A stretch of 64,000 nt of DNA, taken from contig WBMW01005537.1 of NCBI GenBank assembly GCA_013396635.1, positions 248,001 to 312,000 of the forward strand. Direction: 5' to 3'. This document shows, piece by piece, positions 35,570 to 49,100 of the stretch (positions are counted from its first letter, which is position 1; each line of letters opens with the position of its first letter). The position numbers and the translations under genes were made by a program. This DNA comes from Penelope pileata. Taxonomy: Eukaryota > Chordata > Aves > Galliformes > Cracidae. The notes under the pieces are model-generated. The model did not search any database. It was not told where the DNA came from and worked only from the letters and a program-made list of their open reading frames with translations.

Positions 35570-36235
35570 TCAGGGCGGTGCGGGCGAGGGGAGCCGGCCT
35601 CAGGGGACCCTGGCCTGAGGGGAGCGCGCGTGAGTGGAGCCGCGGTGGCGGCGGGAGCGGCAGAGCCCCGCGCTGAGCCCCCTCGGCCGGTGCGGCGGGG
35701 CAGCCCGCTGCCTACCTGCGCTCGCAGCGGTGCCGGGCGGGATGTGCGGCCGGGCTGAAGCTGTGGGACTTGGAGCTGGCGGGGCGCAGACCGAGGGGAC
35801 TCCCCTGAGCGCGCGAGGCGAGCTGTGGGAGAGAGGACCGGTAACGGGCGTTGTTGTTCAGGTGCGCGGAGACGGTGAGTCCGAGGGGGCACCTGGGGGG
35901 CAGCGGCCGTGGGGCAGCTTCAGCCGGCGGCGGAGGAGAGCAGCGGGAGCCCCGGGAGCTCTCGGCACAGGGGCTGAGGGAACCTCGTGGTGGGCGGCGG
36001 TGCCGGGACGGCGCCTTGTGACAGGTGGCTGTGAGCCGGGGGGCTGTGTCCTGGTGTGGGGGGAAGGCAGCAAAGAGGGCTCCGAGGAGGGGGCAGCCCG
36101 GGGCCGGCGCGGAGCCGCCCCTCAGCGCCGGCTCCAACATGGTTCTCCAGGCGGCGGCTGCGCCCCCTGGCGGCGGCAAGCAGGGGCGGTCACGTGAGGC
36201 GCTCGGGGCCTGCTGCCGCCGCCGCTTCCCCCAGT

Positions 36236-36237
36236 NN
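36236..36237. other. Assembly gap (2 N)
   Basis: Two Ns separate identical 17-base copies of CCGCCGCTTCCCCCAGT (36219-36235 and 36243-36259). This suggests either an unresolved tandem repeat or an unmerged contig overlap in the BPTF 5' UTR. Confidence 0.9.
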
Positions 36238-36297
36238 GGCCCCCGCCGCTTCCCCCAGTCAGAGCGGAGCGAGCCGAGGCAGAGACGAAGAAACAAG

Positions 36298-36345
36298 ATG
36301 GCGGCCGGTGGCGATCCGGAGCGGGACGCCGGCGATTCGGATTGA
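36298..36345 (+). CDS. Upstream ORF in the BPTF 5' UTR (15 residues)
   Basis: ATG at 36298 reads MAAGGDPERDAGDSD and stops at TGA 36343-36345, 148 bases before the BPTF start. Its context (CAAG ATG G: A at -3, G at +4) is better than that of the main ATG (GAG ATG C). It is probably regulatory, tuning BPTF translation. It requires transcription to start upstream of 36298, which I infer from island position, not from data. It coincides with the YY1-type motif. Confidence 0.4.
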   Translation: MAAGGDPERDAGDSD

Positions 36346-36493
36346 GCCCTCGGCCCTCACAGCTCGGCGGCCCCCCTCCCCGGCCCGGATCCCTCGCAGG
36401 GGAGGGAGCTTCCCCGTAGCCGCCTGTCCGGACTCCGAGCGCCCTCCCGAGCCTTCCTTTCCCCTCCCTTCCCCCCTCGGCCAGCGCCCAGAG

Positions 36494-37150
36494 ATGCGGG
36501 GCCGGCGAGGCAGGCCGCCCAAGCAGCAGCAGCCGGCGGCGGCCGCCGCTCAGGCGAGCTCCCCGGCNNNNNNNNNNNNNNNNNNNNNNNNNNNNNNNNN
36601 NNNCCCATCGGGGGGCTGAGGTCCCGGCAGCGGGGCAGCAGCCGCGGCAGGTGGGCGGCCTCGGCCCAGGCGGAGACGGCAGGGCCCAAGCAGAAGGGGG
36701 CCGGGGCTGCCCAGGCCTCTTCCTCCGCCGCCGTCTCCCCCAGGGGGGGCAGCAAGAGGAAGGGAGGCAGCGGCGGCAGCAGCACCCCTGGTGGGGGAGG
36801 CAGCGGCGGTAAGGGCAGGGGCAGGGCCGGGGCTGGAGGAGCGGGGGGAGGAGGCGGAGGAGGCAGCTGCAACAGCCAAGGCAGGGCTGCCTCGTCCAGG
36901 AGGAGCATCAGCAAAGTGGTGTACGATGATCATGAGAGCGAAGAGGAGGAGGAGAGCATGGTGTCCGAGGAGGAAGAGGAGGCAGACCCCGAGGATAACC
37001 AGGACTCCGAGGAGGAAGAGGAGGAGGAGATCATGGAGGAGGAGGACGACGACGACTCCGACTACCCCGAGGAGATGGAGGATGAAGACGATGCCAGTTA
37101 TTGCACTGAGAGCAGCTTCAGGAGCCACAGCACCTACAGCAGCACCCCAG
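36494..37150 (+). CDS. BPTF: BPTF exon 1 (interrupted by an assembly gap)
   Basis: ATG 36494 opens MRGRRGRPPKQQQPAAAAA, then a 36-N gap (36568-36603). Coding resumes at IGGLRSRQRGSSRGRWAAS and runs through a Gly/Ser-rich linker to KVVYDDHESEEEEESMVS, the acidic block, and ends SSFRSHSTYSSTPG at donor GTAGAG (phase 1). The two sides are out of frame as written: the true gap length must be 1 modulo 3 if flanks are correct. In human this spot is a proline run, consistent with a GC-rich stretch that failed to assemble. Confidence 0.9.
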
Positions 37151-40100
37151 GTAGAGAGCCAGCGGGATAAACTCGCACCAGTCGAGGGCACCCCACATGC
37201 TCCCTCTAGGTTTGCAAGTACAATCCGCATGCATTCTTCCTCCCGTACGTGTAAGGGATGCCTGCAAGCACTCACGGGGAAGAGGGGCATGCAGATTAAT
37301 GACTGGCAACCCCCCAGGTGGGGGGAACGTTAAAGGTGCTTACAGATGGAATGAGGGGAGGGAGGGAAGTACATGCTGGAACAAGGGGATGCTTTGCAAA
37401 TACGCGTGGAGATTCTGGTTACTGCAGAAACGCGTGGTACACCAGAACGTGTTGCAAGCAACGTCAAAAGTGTATGGAGCATTCACTTAATATTGAAAAC
37501 CAAGGGAAGCGTGCCTTGCAAAGGGGTCGTTTCGAATAGATGCAGGAAAGGATGAGTTGTACTTGTGGATAGAATTTGATGCTGAAAGGAAGCACATGCA
37601 GCTTGGAGTGGCCTAAATAAAACCATCAGCATTGAAAATTTGTAGGCTCTTGAAATCAGAGGCATAACTGGAATCAGCATTTACTGGCTGTGAGACAAAA
37701 CCAGCTTTCCAAGGAGGGAAATGAGGTGCATTGTTCAAAATGGAGATTGCATTGTTATAGTTTGGGGAAAAGTGCACGAGGCCTCACTGCAAGGGTGTAA
37801 ACCTAGTTTTAGTCAATAAGACGTTCCTCAGCACAAAGATGGGAAGGTGGAGGTTGAGTCAAATCTCTTGGTATTAAATTCTGCCTTTAGTTCAAGATGT
37901 GACAACCTTCAAAACTCACGTTTGAGTTTAAGCTTTTTAAACATCATTATGATTGTATTTAATTTTTTTTAACCTCTAGTGGCAGATCTGGGCTCAATTT
38001 TTTTTTTTTTTAAGGCCTGTATTTCTGTTTGTCCTTAATTAGTTCCCTAGGTATGCAGCTCTCAAGCTTCAAAAATTCTTTATCTAAACTTAAGCACTTT
38101 ACATTTGTTTGAATGGATTCCAGAATGAAGTTGAAGCTTAGAATTATTTTTTTTTAAAGTTTCTGAATCAGGAGAGTAGTTAAACTTAGGCATAACTTGC
38201 GGGTGTTTCTGAATTGGTCTGCAGGATAACAAACACTGCTGTTGTACAAGTATTTGGCCAGTTTGGAAGGGAGCAGGAACAGGTTGGTTGTGTAAAACCA
38301 TTGCATCTTTTAAAAAAAAAAAAAAAAAAGTAGTTTTGAGTAGTTAGCTGGGTTTGTTTGTTTTAAAGGATGAAGTACTGACCATTAAACCTGTCATTGG
38401 TTTTATTTTAGTGAGTTAGTGGTATCAGTTCATTATGTCACTTTACTGTAGTCCTTTAAAAAACTATTGAGGATATATATCCATATATTTACGAATTTAA
38501 ATGAATTCGTATAAATACATACATTACAAAATAAGTTGATTTTAGTGGATTGTTTAAGGTGTTAATATTGTTTTGATTGTTGCAGAGTTGTCCTGCAGCA
38601 GAATTGATTTTTTTGAATAATTTTCTACTGAAGTTCGAAGTGTAGCTTCACAGAAGAAAGCAAAAAAGTTACTTTCTTGACTTTCAGTTCTTACTTTTCT
38701 CTATAGTTTTAGTGACTTATTTTTAGTTACTTTTTGGGGGTGCTTTTGGCAGGAAAAGAATATTCTGTGTTTTTATTTGGCTAGGTGAGGAAGGTGATGT
38801 GAACATCCAGGTTTAAGAGGAGTTCTACAAAGTATGGGTGTACTCCATTGTTGAAATGTACTTAAGAATTTTGGCAAATAAGGTACCTCTGTGTGCCTTG
38901 TGCAAGCATAGGCAGGTTTTATGTGGTATTTAAGTCTATCAGAAAACTTTTTGATAATTTATATGTTAATTTTCACTTGGCCAGGGTAACTTCACTCTTT
39001 AGAAATAAGTTTAAGTGTAAGCATTTTCATCTTTGTGTGCTTTTTTCACACTGAGTGGCTGATGGTTAAAATGCCAACGTTGTTCTGGCATTTACTGGCA
39101 GTTTTCATTAGTTCAGTATTGGCCTAAAGGCCCCTCTCCTTCCCTCCTCTGCAAAGAGAAAGGTGCAAACTTTTCATTTGATGAGCTCAGTCTGTGTCTT
39201 GTTTCTGCTGAACAAATACCTACATTGTGGATGTGCCACACAGTGCTGGCACTAACTGAAATCTTAGCCTTATCATAATCCAGCAAGAGTCACGTGACAT
39301 CAGAGCAGTTTTAATAGGCAAGAAAAAGATCCATCTAACCTCTCATATCTTTTTGACAGCGGCCAGTGCAGGGAAGAGTGTTAGGAAGGAGGCAGACACA
39401 CAGTGATACCCCTTCAGGCTCCACTGCTCTTTGACCCAGGTGCATGCTGAGCCAGAACTGGTCTCCAGGTCTTCAGACCTTTTTTCCTTTCATATATTTG
39501 TCTTCAAACAAGATAAATTGTAACATACAGTGACAAAGTTCCTATGGTTAACAGTGGAACTTGAAGGAGCATCTGCTTTGTTTTAAAGTGCCCCAGGGAA
39601 TCACGCAGTGCCTGCTAGCTTTTCTTCTCCTAAGAGAGGTGATGAACAATTGTTCTCTACTTATCTCCTCTAGATCACATGCAGCCTGAATTACTAACAA
39701 CTGCAAGTTGCAGTCTTCAGGGCTGAAGAGCTCGTTTTTCTTAGAGCAGAGTACTGAAAAATTGCAATAACAATCAAACTGTCCTACTAACCAAGGTTTT
39801 GCTCTTAAATAATATCCCTCTTACATGGGTGGTAGACTTCTTTCGTTTTTTTTCTACCCTATATTATTAACAATTAATTTAAAAGAGCACAGCACAATGT
39901 TTCTAGCCAAGTATGGCTCGATTTTTGTGCTCCACTGTTACTTATGGTATGCTTCAAGCTTAATTATTACTCTATTATTATTCAAGTGTGTAGAGAAACA
40001 AAATCTTTGGAATAGTAAAAATGCCTTTGATATGATGCTTAATGATAGCGTTGTTAAAGTTTGTGTGAATTGGTGTGATGTTTGATTGCTGTCTCCTGCT

Positions 40101-43100
40101 GGACCGACCTGTGGTAGCAGGGTTTTCTGTGTGTCACATTTTCTCTCTGTTATCCCTTTATCCCCAGAAGGGAGGTGTACTTTTAGGAGAGCTATCTCAT
40201 ATACCTTGTCACTAAACGTTTTTCCATTACCTGTTTGCTGGAAGAAACTTGTCACAATGACATTGTTTTCCATACATTGCCGAATTTTAAAGAAAGGTTT
40301 AATCAAGATGCATAGCATTTCTTTTTTTCCTCTTGAGGTTTTGTTTGCTTTTATTCCCTTCATCTAAAACTTAGAAAATGTAGTTTTAGGAAGAGCTGTG
40401 TATGTAGTTTTTGGCTGTAGTAATCAGCAGTCTGTGTGACAAGTTAATGCACAACAGTGAAGCTGAGTCAAAAGATTCATCATTTAAGATACATTAATTT
40501 CTTTGGATGGATGTTGATGGTCTTTTGAGCATTACAGTGACTGACCATAGCTTCTGTTAATTAGTTGTTTCACCAAAGAGCTTTGATCTCCAGGGTGAAA
40601 GAATGGAAACTAGTTGCTACATTTTCTGTGTCTGTAGTAATTTTAAATCTTCACAGGTTTTTGTGCTCTCAAAGAGTTAAGTGGAGGCATTGAGATCCGA
40701 TTGTGAGATGCTCGGGCTCCTGTTTGTTGTGGTGGGTGAGAAGCCTCCCAGACCTGCCCTCTAAATCTGCTCTTGTTTTACATTTTAGGAACCTAAACTT
40801 TGGTTTGCTATCTGGAGGAGCTGTCACTAGTTCATCTGGCTGGTCATAAAAAATGTAGAAGACAAGTTCAAGTCCTAGCAAAGAAATAGCCTGGAAGGTC
40901 AAACTAGTGGCAGAGGCTGTTGTATTGAAATGCAAATCTGCAGTTTTTTTTCAAAGAGAGTATTTGTCATCAGCCATTTCTCTAAGCAATTCTGTGCAGG
41001 AAATACCGTACAAAGAATGTGCACTTAGAAAGGTGATTGGATCATTTGATGTACTGCAGATAAATCTATAGTACAAACTTTTTTATAGGTCTGCAGTAAA
41101 ATTTCTTGGCCAACCTTAGTATTGCATAGAACTAGCATGAGGTGAGGAACTGCGGATTTCAGTGGATGTGAGGGGGAGCTCCTGGGGCTTACTAATGCTG
41201 TACTTAGTTATAGCTTATCCTGAGTGTGTCCCAACTAAGAAACTCAGTCAGACTGTGAAATTAGTATAATAGTACTACTTTCTGGTTGTTTTTTTTTTCT
41301 AAGTTGCCTGGATTCTAGGCACACAAGAAGCAAGACTGAGTACTTCTCAGAATGACAGTGTGGAATTTCGTTGGCTACTCATCTTCCACCAGTTCTCCAA
41401 ACGTTAAAATGATGCTTTAGAATATAGAGATTTTATATTCTTGGCTCCTACTGAGATTGCACTGATGACCCTAATGTTGAAAAATTCTTCGTATAAACTT
41501 GGAGAGCTGTTTGATTTAGAAGTATGCTAACAGATGTACAAACTGGAAAAAATAAGCAACCCAAGGAACATTCAGCTAAGTTTTTAAAGCACATAAAGGC
41601 CTCGTTCTGTACAAAGCAAGGCAGCAGGCATCCTTAGCTCAGGAACACACCTTGAGAATTTCTGTGGCATGAGTGCACTCAGGAGGATGCTCTCAGGATC
41701 TGGTCTGGTAACCGGTCATTTTCTCATGTGTGATTCAATTTCCTGAGCTCTCATCGTGCTTGGTTTGTCTCATTTTTTATGTTGGCTTGGATTTTAAGGT
41801 TGCCCTGTTTGTTTTCCTTTTTTCCAGACAAATAACTGTGGGTTAGGTGTGATTGCTGCAGAGCTATATGCACACTGGAGCTGCACTTCTGAGTACACAT
41901 GAATCTTATTCTTTCAGATTTTTGTTCTGGCAGAGTTTATTTGACTTTTGAATATTAAAAACATTATGTAGACATTTTCAAAAGGAAAAAGTTTTGAAAA
42001 TTTTCACCCATCCTAAGAAAATAGTTTTGATTTTTCTATTTCTGTTGCTGCTTTTCATAAACTATTCTTACTTTATGTAATTCACTTTCACTGTACTGTT
42101 TTCTCCACTCTGGTATAAGCTGAGCAACTACTTTCCCAAGAGGTTGACTTTTAATTAAGGAACCAGTTTGGGTGTTGCTGTGACAAATGTGTAGCTGTAT
42201 CCAGTTTGTGTGTTCTGCCAGGGGGGTGGGAGAAAAGAAATCAAAACTAAAAATGTTTTCTTCATATTTTTATCAAGTGTTTCAGTGATGTCTGGCAAGA
42301 ACTCGTGTTGCTGCACATTCTGGTTTGAAAGCTGAATGGTGCAGAGTAGTGTGTGTGGGGAAACGTCGGATTTTGTGTGCTTGTTGAAAGTGAACAATAT
42401 AAGACTGGGTTTAGGAGAGTGGTTGAAAGCCAAACTTTCTAGGAGGAAGTAAAACAGGCGAGGTATCTTCTCTGAAGACTACTCATGCTTTCAGGGCATC
42501 GTATAATTGCCAACTGGTCTTTATGTTGGGAAGTTTCTGCAGTGACTCATGCTCTGAGACACAAGTCTAACCCAGTTCTGTTTTACTAAAGATAGACTTT
42601 TCTATAGAAGTAGCATAGTTTGACTTAAATTGTGGAACTTGAAGCCAGAACTTAGTCTTCTTTTTGAGGATAAATTGAAAAGCCTTTCACTTGTTGGCAT
42701 TAATTCTATGGAGTGTGCCTGTGGGGTTTTTTCTTCTATTTTTTTTCCCCCTTCTGAAACTCTGAAGCCTGTCTTTTCTTTCCCCTGTACTGCACCAAGT
42801 TTATCCTCCCCACTGTAGCCACCAGCAGGCACCAAGGCTCCTGCTTAGATCTTTTAAGTGCTGACAAATTGTGGAGAAGGGAGAGTTCTAAGGGAAGAGA
42901 AGGAGTCTAGTTGTGAGCTTTCTAACCAAGAAGTGCTGGAGCCAGTGTTTATTTTTAAGGTCATACGAGTGCAGCTACCACTCTCCCTGTTTAAACAAGA
43001 CAGTGGTTCTGGCAGATTATTTCTCATATAGGAGCTCCATCCCCCAGTCCATTACTTGAAGTATTTTGGCCTGAAAAGCTGTGTTTACTGGTACTGTACA

Positions 43101-46100
43101 TCTGGAGTGAAGGGATATGTAACTTAAGTGAGATGAGGCAAAACTGGATTTTTGTGATTTTTGTTAGGCTACCTGTGTATGGCAATCAGCGTACAACTGA
43201 AGTACAAAAGTACAGAAAGTGTCAAAGTCACATTTAGTCAGAGGATAAACTTTATTCCTTACCTTGGTGCAAACAGCTCATTCACATACTGTTTTAAAAC
43301 TTGCTGCTTGAAATAGAAGATTTGTTAAAGATGGGGAAAGGATTTAAGTTCCATATCCTCCAACGTTAAGGAGTTAAAGTGTAGGAGATATGAGGGGAAC
43401 AGGCTTTCAGTCTGTAAGTGAAGACATCTTTTTGGTCCTTCACCTCCTGTTCATTTCTAAACTTCAGAAAGTCAGCATTTAAACCAATTAGGTTGACTAG
43501 ACCGAATAGACTTCATGAGCTCAGTGACTTCATTTTATTCCAAATATAATTAGTGTGTTTTCCTTGCATATTTGTAATATAAATTATTGTAATAGATTAT
43601 GGTAAGTGTAGACTGTAATTATCAGTATCTATAATTAAATGTGCCATGTGAATAAAATTGTTTACTCTTTAATCTTAATTACAGGCAGCTCCTCAACTAG
43701 AGAATTCCAAATAGGGAGAGGCAACTACTGCAGACTGCTTCATCACTTTTGGAGACAACTAGTGAAGGAATGTGATTTAAAAGAAGTATCTGCTAGATAA
43801 ATGTGTAATGCTGAGACACTGGAGATGATCTGGATGCTGTCAATAATACAGTCATGGCAGCAGGAGACTATTGGCAGATGAATTTATCCTTCCCAATAAA
43901 GCTATGGAATTTGAATGAAGCAGAAGTGGACATTTTCTCTTTATTCTGGCTCAAACTTGAAGTTGGAATTTGATTCAGGGATTTGGTTAATATATAGAAA
44001 CTAGGTTAGAAGTATTCAGTTTTAAGGTAAACGTGAGCCCATTTTGGAAAACTTCAGTGTGAGTAGATTGACCTTCTTAAATTAAGATTAGATACATGTG
44101 GCTGCAGTTAAATGTCCAGTCACATGGTGGTGATGTTTAAAGGAGAAATAACTTCTGCTAGTACACTTGCTTCTGGGATCCTTTCAACTTTTTTTAGTTT
44201 AGACAAAGTAGTACGTATTGCATTTTCTACATAAAACAAAAAAACCTTGCTGCTATGAGAAGAGGATTCTAAAGATGTGCAATCTTTCAGGGCAAATACT
44301 AAAAGCGACTTATCCAAAGCTTTTTTTTTTTTTTTTTTATCTAAAGCTGACAGTTCTGCTTCATCATGTGAAAAGCTTTGAGAGCATTGTAATATTTGAT
44401 TTCCATCCTGGGTTATATTCTTAAATTGCTCTAAGATGCAGTTTATGCCAAATCCACTTACATCCAGCAGTGGGGTGAGATGTATAATGACTTTCACCTT
44501 CTCCCTGAGGTGGAAGTTCTGTCTTTGGGGCTCTCAGAAATGTATGCCTTGCTAAATGTGATCTTCAGAAACCTTCGAAGAGGCTGAAACTGCTTTTAAG
44601 TACTGTGAACTGCATGGAGTGTCAGTAGCCTACAGAGAAATAGCAATGAAATAATTATCAGAATTGCAAGGAAGCTTGGAGTCCTTGTCTGGAGTTCCAG
44701 TCTGTCTTTCTTTAGACCTAAAAGCCACAAGTTGGGATTTATTTTTTCAACTTCAGTTGCTTATGCTAGTGACAGAGGAACAGGGCAAAGCACTCAACCT
44801 GTAGAACAAAGCAGGCTGTAGCACTTTGCCTTTCATATCATATCTACCCTTTTAATTTAAGCTCAACAGCCACTGAGAGTGCTTTAAGATTTGTGAACAT
44901 CTTGCCAAAGAATACGTCTTTTTCATTGGAGATTAGCCTGTTAATTTTTTTTATGGAAGTGTCAGGTGGTTTCGTGATGCGATAGTTTATCCATCTAATG
45001 GTAATACATTTAAGCACAAATTGTGTGGAATTTCCTAATTTCCAGATCACGTTTGATTCTTTTCTCAACTCCAAGTTCTGTTCAGACTGGATATAGCAAG
45101 TATCAATAATGAATTGAAAGTGAAATTGAGGGGGAAGCACAGCAAGATCTGAAATGCCATGTAACCAAACCATTCAGGAAAAATGCCTGGATATTATTTC
45201 TTTCTAAAGTATTCTACATCTTTGAATACTTTCCTTCTTTAGCTCTGGAAACCAGATTATATGCAGACCAGTCATTCAAAACAGCTCAGTATCTGAAAAG
45301 AGAAGTTATTCTGAGCTCTTGAGATGGTGTAATTTACAGTATGGACTGGGAGTGCTGAGTGGTGCGGTGCAGTAACCGTGCTGTATGCCATGGGGCATGA
45401 TGCCAGGATCACTAATGAGTTATGTATTTTATCTCCCACTGGTTTTCCTTATTGTCTATCCAATTAGATCTTATAATCACTTTCGACATTTCCGTGCTTT
45501 ATGCCAATGCAAACATGAAAATGTGTAGAATGTTTTATAGAGGAGATGAGGAGTGGTGTGAATAATGCAATCAGCTGTACTTGCACCGAAGTACAGTACT
45601 TTATTATGGCATTTAGTGATGTACTTTGAGTCCTGATAGCACATTTGTTCCATAGCTCTAATTGGACCAATATGATTTCTTTTCAAAACAAAGTGTTAGA
45701 GAACTTATTTTAGTGTTTTCATAAAACATTGGGAATGCCTTATTTAAGGTTCATTTTTTTTTGCTTCTCCTGTTGTTTGCTGTAACACAAATATACCAGT
45801 TTTTACCTCTTGTGAAAAAGACATCAAAAAGACCGTATGTGGTTAGTCTGTTGGTTCCAGTGGAGGGTGAAACCAATGTGTAAGAAGGAATTGTAATCGT
45901 GTGCTTGGAGTAGAAAGTCTCAGAGAGTGAGAGGAAATCAGTCTTAGCTTTTTTCAGCAATGTTCATTCATTCTAGTTTTTTTCCTGAAACTGTTGATAT
46001 TGTTGGGTTTGGACCTTTTGCTGTTGTTGGTTCTGAATCGCTTAGCAAATCAGGGTCAGCATTCCTTTTGCTGTCTTTCTTCAAGGGCAGATTCTTTTAT

Positions 46101-49100
46101 GCCTTAGCTGTGTGAGAGACCGAGTATTTTTTTCTCCTAAAATTGCAAACACTGAAAAGAATTCTGGTTATTAACTCTGCCAGCTTTTTGTGACATTTGG
46201 AATTTATGCATCTTTTTATTTATAAAATATTTATAATTATTTCTTAAAGGCAGCTTTTCTTTTTGATTTTTTTTCCAATGCATTGAAGTTTTAATAATTG
46301 TGTGTATTCAAGTTTGAGATCTGTATTTGGGTGTCTGTGCACGTTAGCAGACCTTCTCTTCCTCCACTGCCCTATCCCATTAGCCTTGCTTCCTGTGATA
46401 TGGAGGAAGTGTGGGGGGAAGTAGGGTGAGCTGAACAAATGCCAAGGAGAACTATTACTATAACATACAAGATGACTGGAACTCGCTTTATCTCTTAATT
46501 TCTTTGTGCCAGTTTTAGAGGAAATCTATTTTTTACAGAATTTGATAAAGGAAATTTTAGCATAAATTTTGAAATTCCAAGGTAATAGTTATCTCACTCT
46601 TCAGTCTCAGCTCAGATGCTTTTTATTAAGGTGTGCATATGAAGTTGCTGTTATGGACAACTTCGTTCTTCCTTTGAATTTTCTCTGTGAATAAGATGAT
46701 TCCTGTAGACCACTTCTCTCTGTAGACTTGAGAAATACAATATGTAGCTATTGACCAGAGCCACAGGATGCTTACCAAAGGGCCTGAAAACATTGTTCAT
46801 CTCCATTCATGATTTTAAACAAAGGTGATGATTTAATAATTTGAGATTGACTGAATTTCATTAAGTTTAAAAAATAAAGAAAACTACAACTTTATTATGT
46901 TCATCCTAATACTTTAACTGATAGCTGTGAAACAGTTGCTTGTATTTGGATACCTCATGAGTGCGACAGAATATTTCAATATTTCATATTTCTTTTAATG
47001 CCATGTACAAATATTTTCCTCTTGTGTTTTTCCTCCTGTTTGGCATTTAGGACAGTGGAAGTGAAGACAGGGAAGTGTAGCATCTCATCTAACAAAGCGT
47101 TTCCATAAATGTCACATTGGACTTGTTTCTGGCTTGTTGGTGCTCAGGAGGAGTAGTCCAGTTAGAAAGAAGTGTACAAAGGGATTTAGGTTCTCTTTTG
47201 TGTTTTAATTAGTTGAAAGTGATGTCCTAAGACATCTGCTTGAAATAATCTTTTCTGTATACTACAGCTTAATAGGAAAACAGCTTGTAGTGTTTCAATA
47301 CAAAATACCTGAAGCTTGATTCTTCAAGATAAAAGCTGACATTCCAAGAAGGAATGATTAGCTAGTCATGTTGTATAAAAAATGAGAATTTCTATTTTAA
47401 TAGTTTGGCTGAGGGAAATGTCTGACTTTTTAACTAATTTGAATAATTGAAATTCTAGATGTCATTTTAAAGGTTTAACAGGTATATCTTGCATGGGAAA
47501 TAAAACTACTCTTTAAAATACACAGCATACGTCTCTGAAGTTTTATATTCTTAATTGAAGTATAAGATTATTAGGTGAATATCACTTATGTGGCTGTGAA
47601 GATGTGAGTCCTTACCTTGCAGTAGTTTGGAAAGTTTAACGCAGTCACTGATGTTAGATACTTAACCACGTCGATCTGTGAATGGCACAATTCTTACTGT
47701 TGTCTTTAATTGCAGGTAGGAGACGACAAAGAGTGCATCGTCCTCGTTCTCCAATATTGGAAGAAAAAGATATCCCACCTTTGGAGTTTCCCAAATCCTC
47801 AGAGGACTTAATGGTGCCTAGTGAGCATATTATGAATGTTATCGCCATCTATGAGGTACTAAGGAACTTTGGCACTGTTTTACGCCTCTCTCCTTTTCGT
47901 TTTGAGGACTTCTGTGCTGCTCTGGTAAGTCAAGAGCAGTGCACACTTATGGCAGAGATGCATATAGTGCTTTTAAAAGCAGTTTTACGTGAAGAAGACA
48001 CTTCAAATACTACCTTTGGACCTGCTGACCTCAAAGATAGCGTTAATTCCACTTTGTATTTCATAGATGGAATGACGTGGCCAGAGGTTCTGCGAGTTTA
48101 TTGTGAGAGTGACAAGGAATACCATCATGTTCTTCCTTATCAAGAGACAGAGGACTATCCTTATGGACCAGTAGAGAATAAAATCAAAGTTCTGCAGTTC
48201 TTAGTGGATCAGTTTCTTACAACAAACATTGCACGTGAAGAGTTAATGTCAGAAGGTGTTATTCAATATGACGATCATTGTAGGGCTTGTCACAAACTTG
48301 GGGATTTGCTTTGCTGTGAAACTTGTTCAGCTGTGTACCATTTAGAGTGCGTGAAACCGCCTCTCGAAGAGGTGCCGGAAGATGAATGGCAGTGTGAAGT
48401 CTGCGTAGCACATAAGGTGCCTGGAGTAACTGACTGTGTGGCTGAAATCCAAAAAAATAAACCATACATTCGACACGAACCTATCGGGTATGACAGGCAT
48501 AGACGAAAATACTGGTTCCTGAACAGGAGAATCATTGTGTAAGTAAAGCAATTATTTAGTGGTTGCTGAAGAATAATATTGTATTGAATGTGTACTTGCA
48601 AATGACTATTCTGTAAGTTGCTGTTGCCATCTTAAAATTATTTTCATTAGATAGGACCTTTACTTCTTGAAGTTGATTTCTCTAAAGGCAATAGAATGAA
48701 TCCATCATTTTCCTCCAAAACAAATATTATTAGATTCTCTCTTTATATTAAAAATGGAGAGGAAAGCAGGGACAATGGCTTAATTTTCATGTGCTTAAAC
48801 CTCACGAATGTAAGGAGAAGAAAGCAAATTTTAAGGAGAACTCCAGTTCTCTGTAAAACCTACTGAAGTGTTGTTTAAATACGTTTGGGCTCACGTGATG
48901 GAGACCAGTTTTGGTGTGCTGTCACCTGCTTGGATAGCACTTAGTTTTGTTGAACTATGCTCCCCAACAGTAATGACTGTTATTCTACTTTCCCACAGTT
49001 GTGATTGAGATCTAAGAAGTTTTCATCCTAAAATAAACATCATTAATACCTCTTAGTTTATAGAGATGGAAAAATTTCCAAGACCAATTTGCCAGGGGTC

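Larger units (their letters stand above)
35570..37150 (+). promoter_or_regulatory. BPTF: BPTF CpG-island promoter and 5' UTR
   Basis: A dense GC/CpG block of about 1.6 kb runs into coding exon 1, with no TATA box. Notable motifs are an E-box palindrome TCACGTGA (36190-36197), a USF/MITF-TFE-type site, and AAGATGGCGGCC (36295-36306), a YY1-type element. The ATG of the latter opens a short upstream ORF. The transcription start is not resolvable. Two N gaps (36236-36237 and 36568-36603) lie here. Confidence 0.75.

Noticed and set aside
35434..36296. Overlapping open frames on both strands upstream of BPTF
   Set aside because: Compositional open frames in the CpG island, with no recognisable domain.
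36550..37290. 246-codon minus-strand open frame opposite BPTF exon 1
   Set aside because: It is the complement of Gly/Ser- and Glu-rich coding repeats and crosses the N gap. The plus strand is unmistakably BPTF.
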